Made by a program: the position numbers and the translations under genes. The notes beneath the pieces are model-generated. The model saw only the letters and a list, made by a program, of their open reading frames with translations, searched no databases and was not told the DNA's origin. Positions 10,124 to 10,889 of a stretch of 10,889 nucleotides of DNA are shown in pieces; the stretch's first letter is position 1, and the number at the start of each line of letters is the position of its first letter. Source of the DNA: Spirogloea muscicola (taxonomy: Eukaryota > Streptophyta > Zygnematophyceae > Spirogloeales > Spirogloeaceae); contig WELB01000367.1 in assembly GCA_009602725.1 (NCBI GenBank), forward strand, positions 22,117-33,005, in the 5' to 3' direction.

Positions 10124-10428
10124 GGCTGATGGCTTGGGTGGGGAGAAGCGGCGGTGCAAGCCAGCCGAGGCAGCCAAGTGGAAAGTGGAAAGCGGGGCGG
10201 GTGGGAGATATGGCTCGTGTCACCCTCACGTCTTTCCCGGCAACTCCAGCATGCCTCTTCATCAACGTGCAGGGCGCGCTCTCAGTCAGGCCTCCGGCTT
10301 TCGTGGCGGCGCTCCAGCTTCCCAAGTTAGCTTGTCGGATTTGTTTGTGCTCACCCATCGGTACTGATGTCACCTTAGGCACCTCTGCTCAGGTCTCCGT
10401 ATTGTGTAGTTTGTGTAGCCTTGTTTAG
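10124..10428 (-). promoter_or_regulatory. Upstream region and presumed 5' UTR/promoter of the amidohydrolase
   Basis: About 300 bases between the amidohydrolase start codon and the retroelement-like sequence. It is GC-rich near the ATG and includes a short GTGGAAA tandem at about 10178-10191 (plus strand). No TATA box, known operator or gene could be recognised; open frames here do not resemble any family I know. The promoter role is inferred only from position. Confidence 0.35.
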
Positions 10429-10889
10429 CTGGCAATTGACACGCATGGGGCTTTGGGCGCTCGGTGGCTCGAGTTACTCACCCAGCTCGCCTGCCACGCC
10501 ATCGCCCGTCGCTTCCATGGGGAGCTCAGACTTTGTCCATTCTTTTGGGCTGGCCTTTCCCAGCCACCAGTCAATCTGGCCGCGCTTCCTACACCACCGC
10601 CGTGCTCCAGCTCCCCGAGCCCGACTTGCGCGGGCGCGCGAGACTCCACTCGGCCTCTTCCCCGGGGGCTGCGGCGTGGCTCCAGGCCCTCCCCCTCTAC
10701 GACGCCCTCACCCTCCCGGACGAGGTATTCCGAAGTGCCGTCCACCGGCTCCTGGGCCTACTGCCGCCATGTCTCCAGGGTGTGCGTCAATGTGAGTGTG
10801 GCGAGCGCGGGACCGAGCCTGGAGAGCTGGCTGCTCATGTTCTGCGCTGTTCCCACGGCGGAGAGCGGACAGCGGCCCACGACCGCCTC
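10429..10889 (+). mobile_element. C-terminal fragment of a non-LTR-retrotransposon-like protein, frameshifted and cut by the window end
   Basis: From about 10590 to the window edge one frame stays open and reads LPEPDLRGRARLHSASS, then AAWLQALPLYDALTLP, VFRSAVHRLLGLLPP, and a Cys/His cluster: Cys codons at 10791 and 10797, His at 10836, Cys at 10848, His at 10878 (HVLRC and AHDRL). This order (RxRLxS, AWLxALP, FRxAxxRxLGL, CxCG, HxxxC, xHD) is the pattern I know from the region downstream of reverse transcriptase in non-LTR retroelements. A different frame just upstream, opening after a stop at 10426-10428, encodes LAIDTHGALG and RWLELLTQLA, resembling the block that usually precedes it. The two pieces lie in different frames with no ATG start, so this is probably a decayed relic, unless an intron lies near 10550-10590. 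The rest would lie beyond the window; no reverse transcriptase domain is inside it. Confidence 0.55.

Noticed and set aside
10124-10177. N-terminal extension of the amidohydrolase from a TTG at 10177
   Set aside because: A nuclear eukaryotic gene is expected to use ATG; the ATG at 10123 has good context and is followed directly by a leader-like segment.

Overview
The window looks like nuclear DNA of a green alga, most likely a chlorophyte of the Chlorella/Coccomyxa (trebouxiophyte) type. I base this on dense short spliceosomal introns, very GC-rich 5' ends of genes, two proteins whose closest recognisable relatives are plant proteins (an ALA-type lipid flippase and a LAF3-type amidohydrolase), and a TGTAA element, the usual green-algal polyadenylation signal, shortly after one stop codon. 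The lineage is an inference from protein resemblance and gene style; no marker gene is present.

Layout: (1) 24-5890, plus strand: a complete P4-type ATPase (phospholipid flippase). I reconstruct 11 exons that join in frame into 1221 residues with all P-type motifs. (2) 5891-6142: a short convergent intergenic gap holding the flippase 3' end, a 13-bp tandem duplication and a TGTAA element. (3) 10123-6143, minus strand: a complete YtcJ/LAF3-like metal-dependent amidohydrolase. I reconstruct 14 exons joining into 569 residues with the HxH, Lys, His, EHAQ and GSDW landmarks. (4) 10124-10428: GC-rich upstream region of the amidohydrolase, no gene recognised. (5) About 10429-10889, plus strand: the C-terminal part of a non-LTR-retrotransposon-type polyprotein (GAWL-like block followed by a Cys/His cluster), apparently frameshifted and running off the window.

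The two main genes are convergent neighbours with no evident pathway link: the flippase translocates phospholipids at endomembranes or plasma membrane, and the amidohydrolase hydrolyses an unknown amide-type substrate, probably in a membrane or secretory compartment given its hydrophobic N-terminus.

I did not find a novel multi-gene system. The points worth a second look are at the level of gene structure: a well-supported GC-AG intron in the flippase, a 93-nt stop-free in-frame intron and a perfect palindrome over a tandem acceptor in the amidohydrolase, a steep 5'-to-3' fall in GC in both genes, and the retroelement relic beside the amidohydrolase promoter. Exon boundaries were worked out by eye from splice sites, reading phase and remembered family alignment, with no transcript data.
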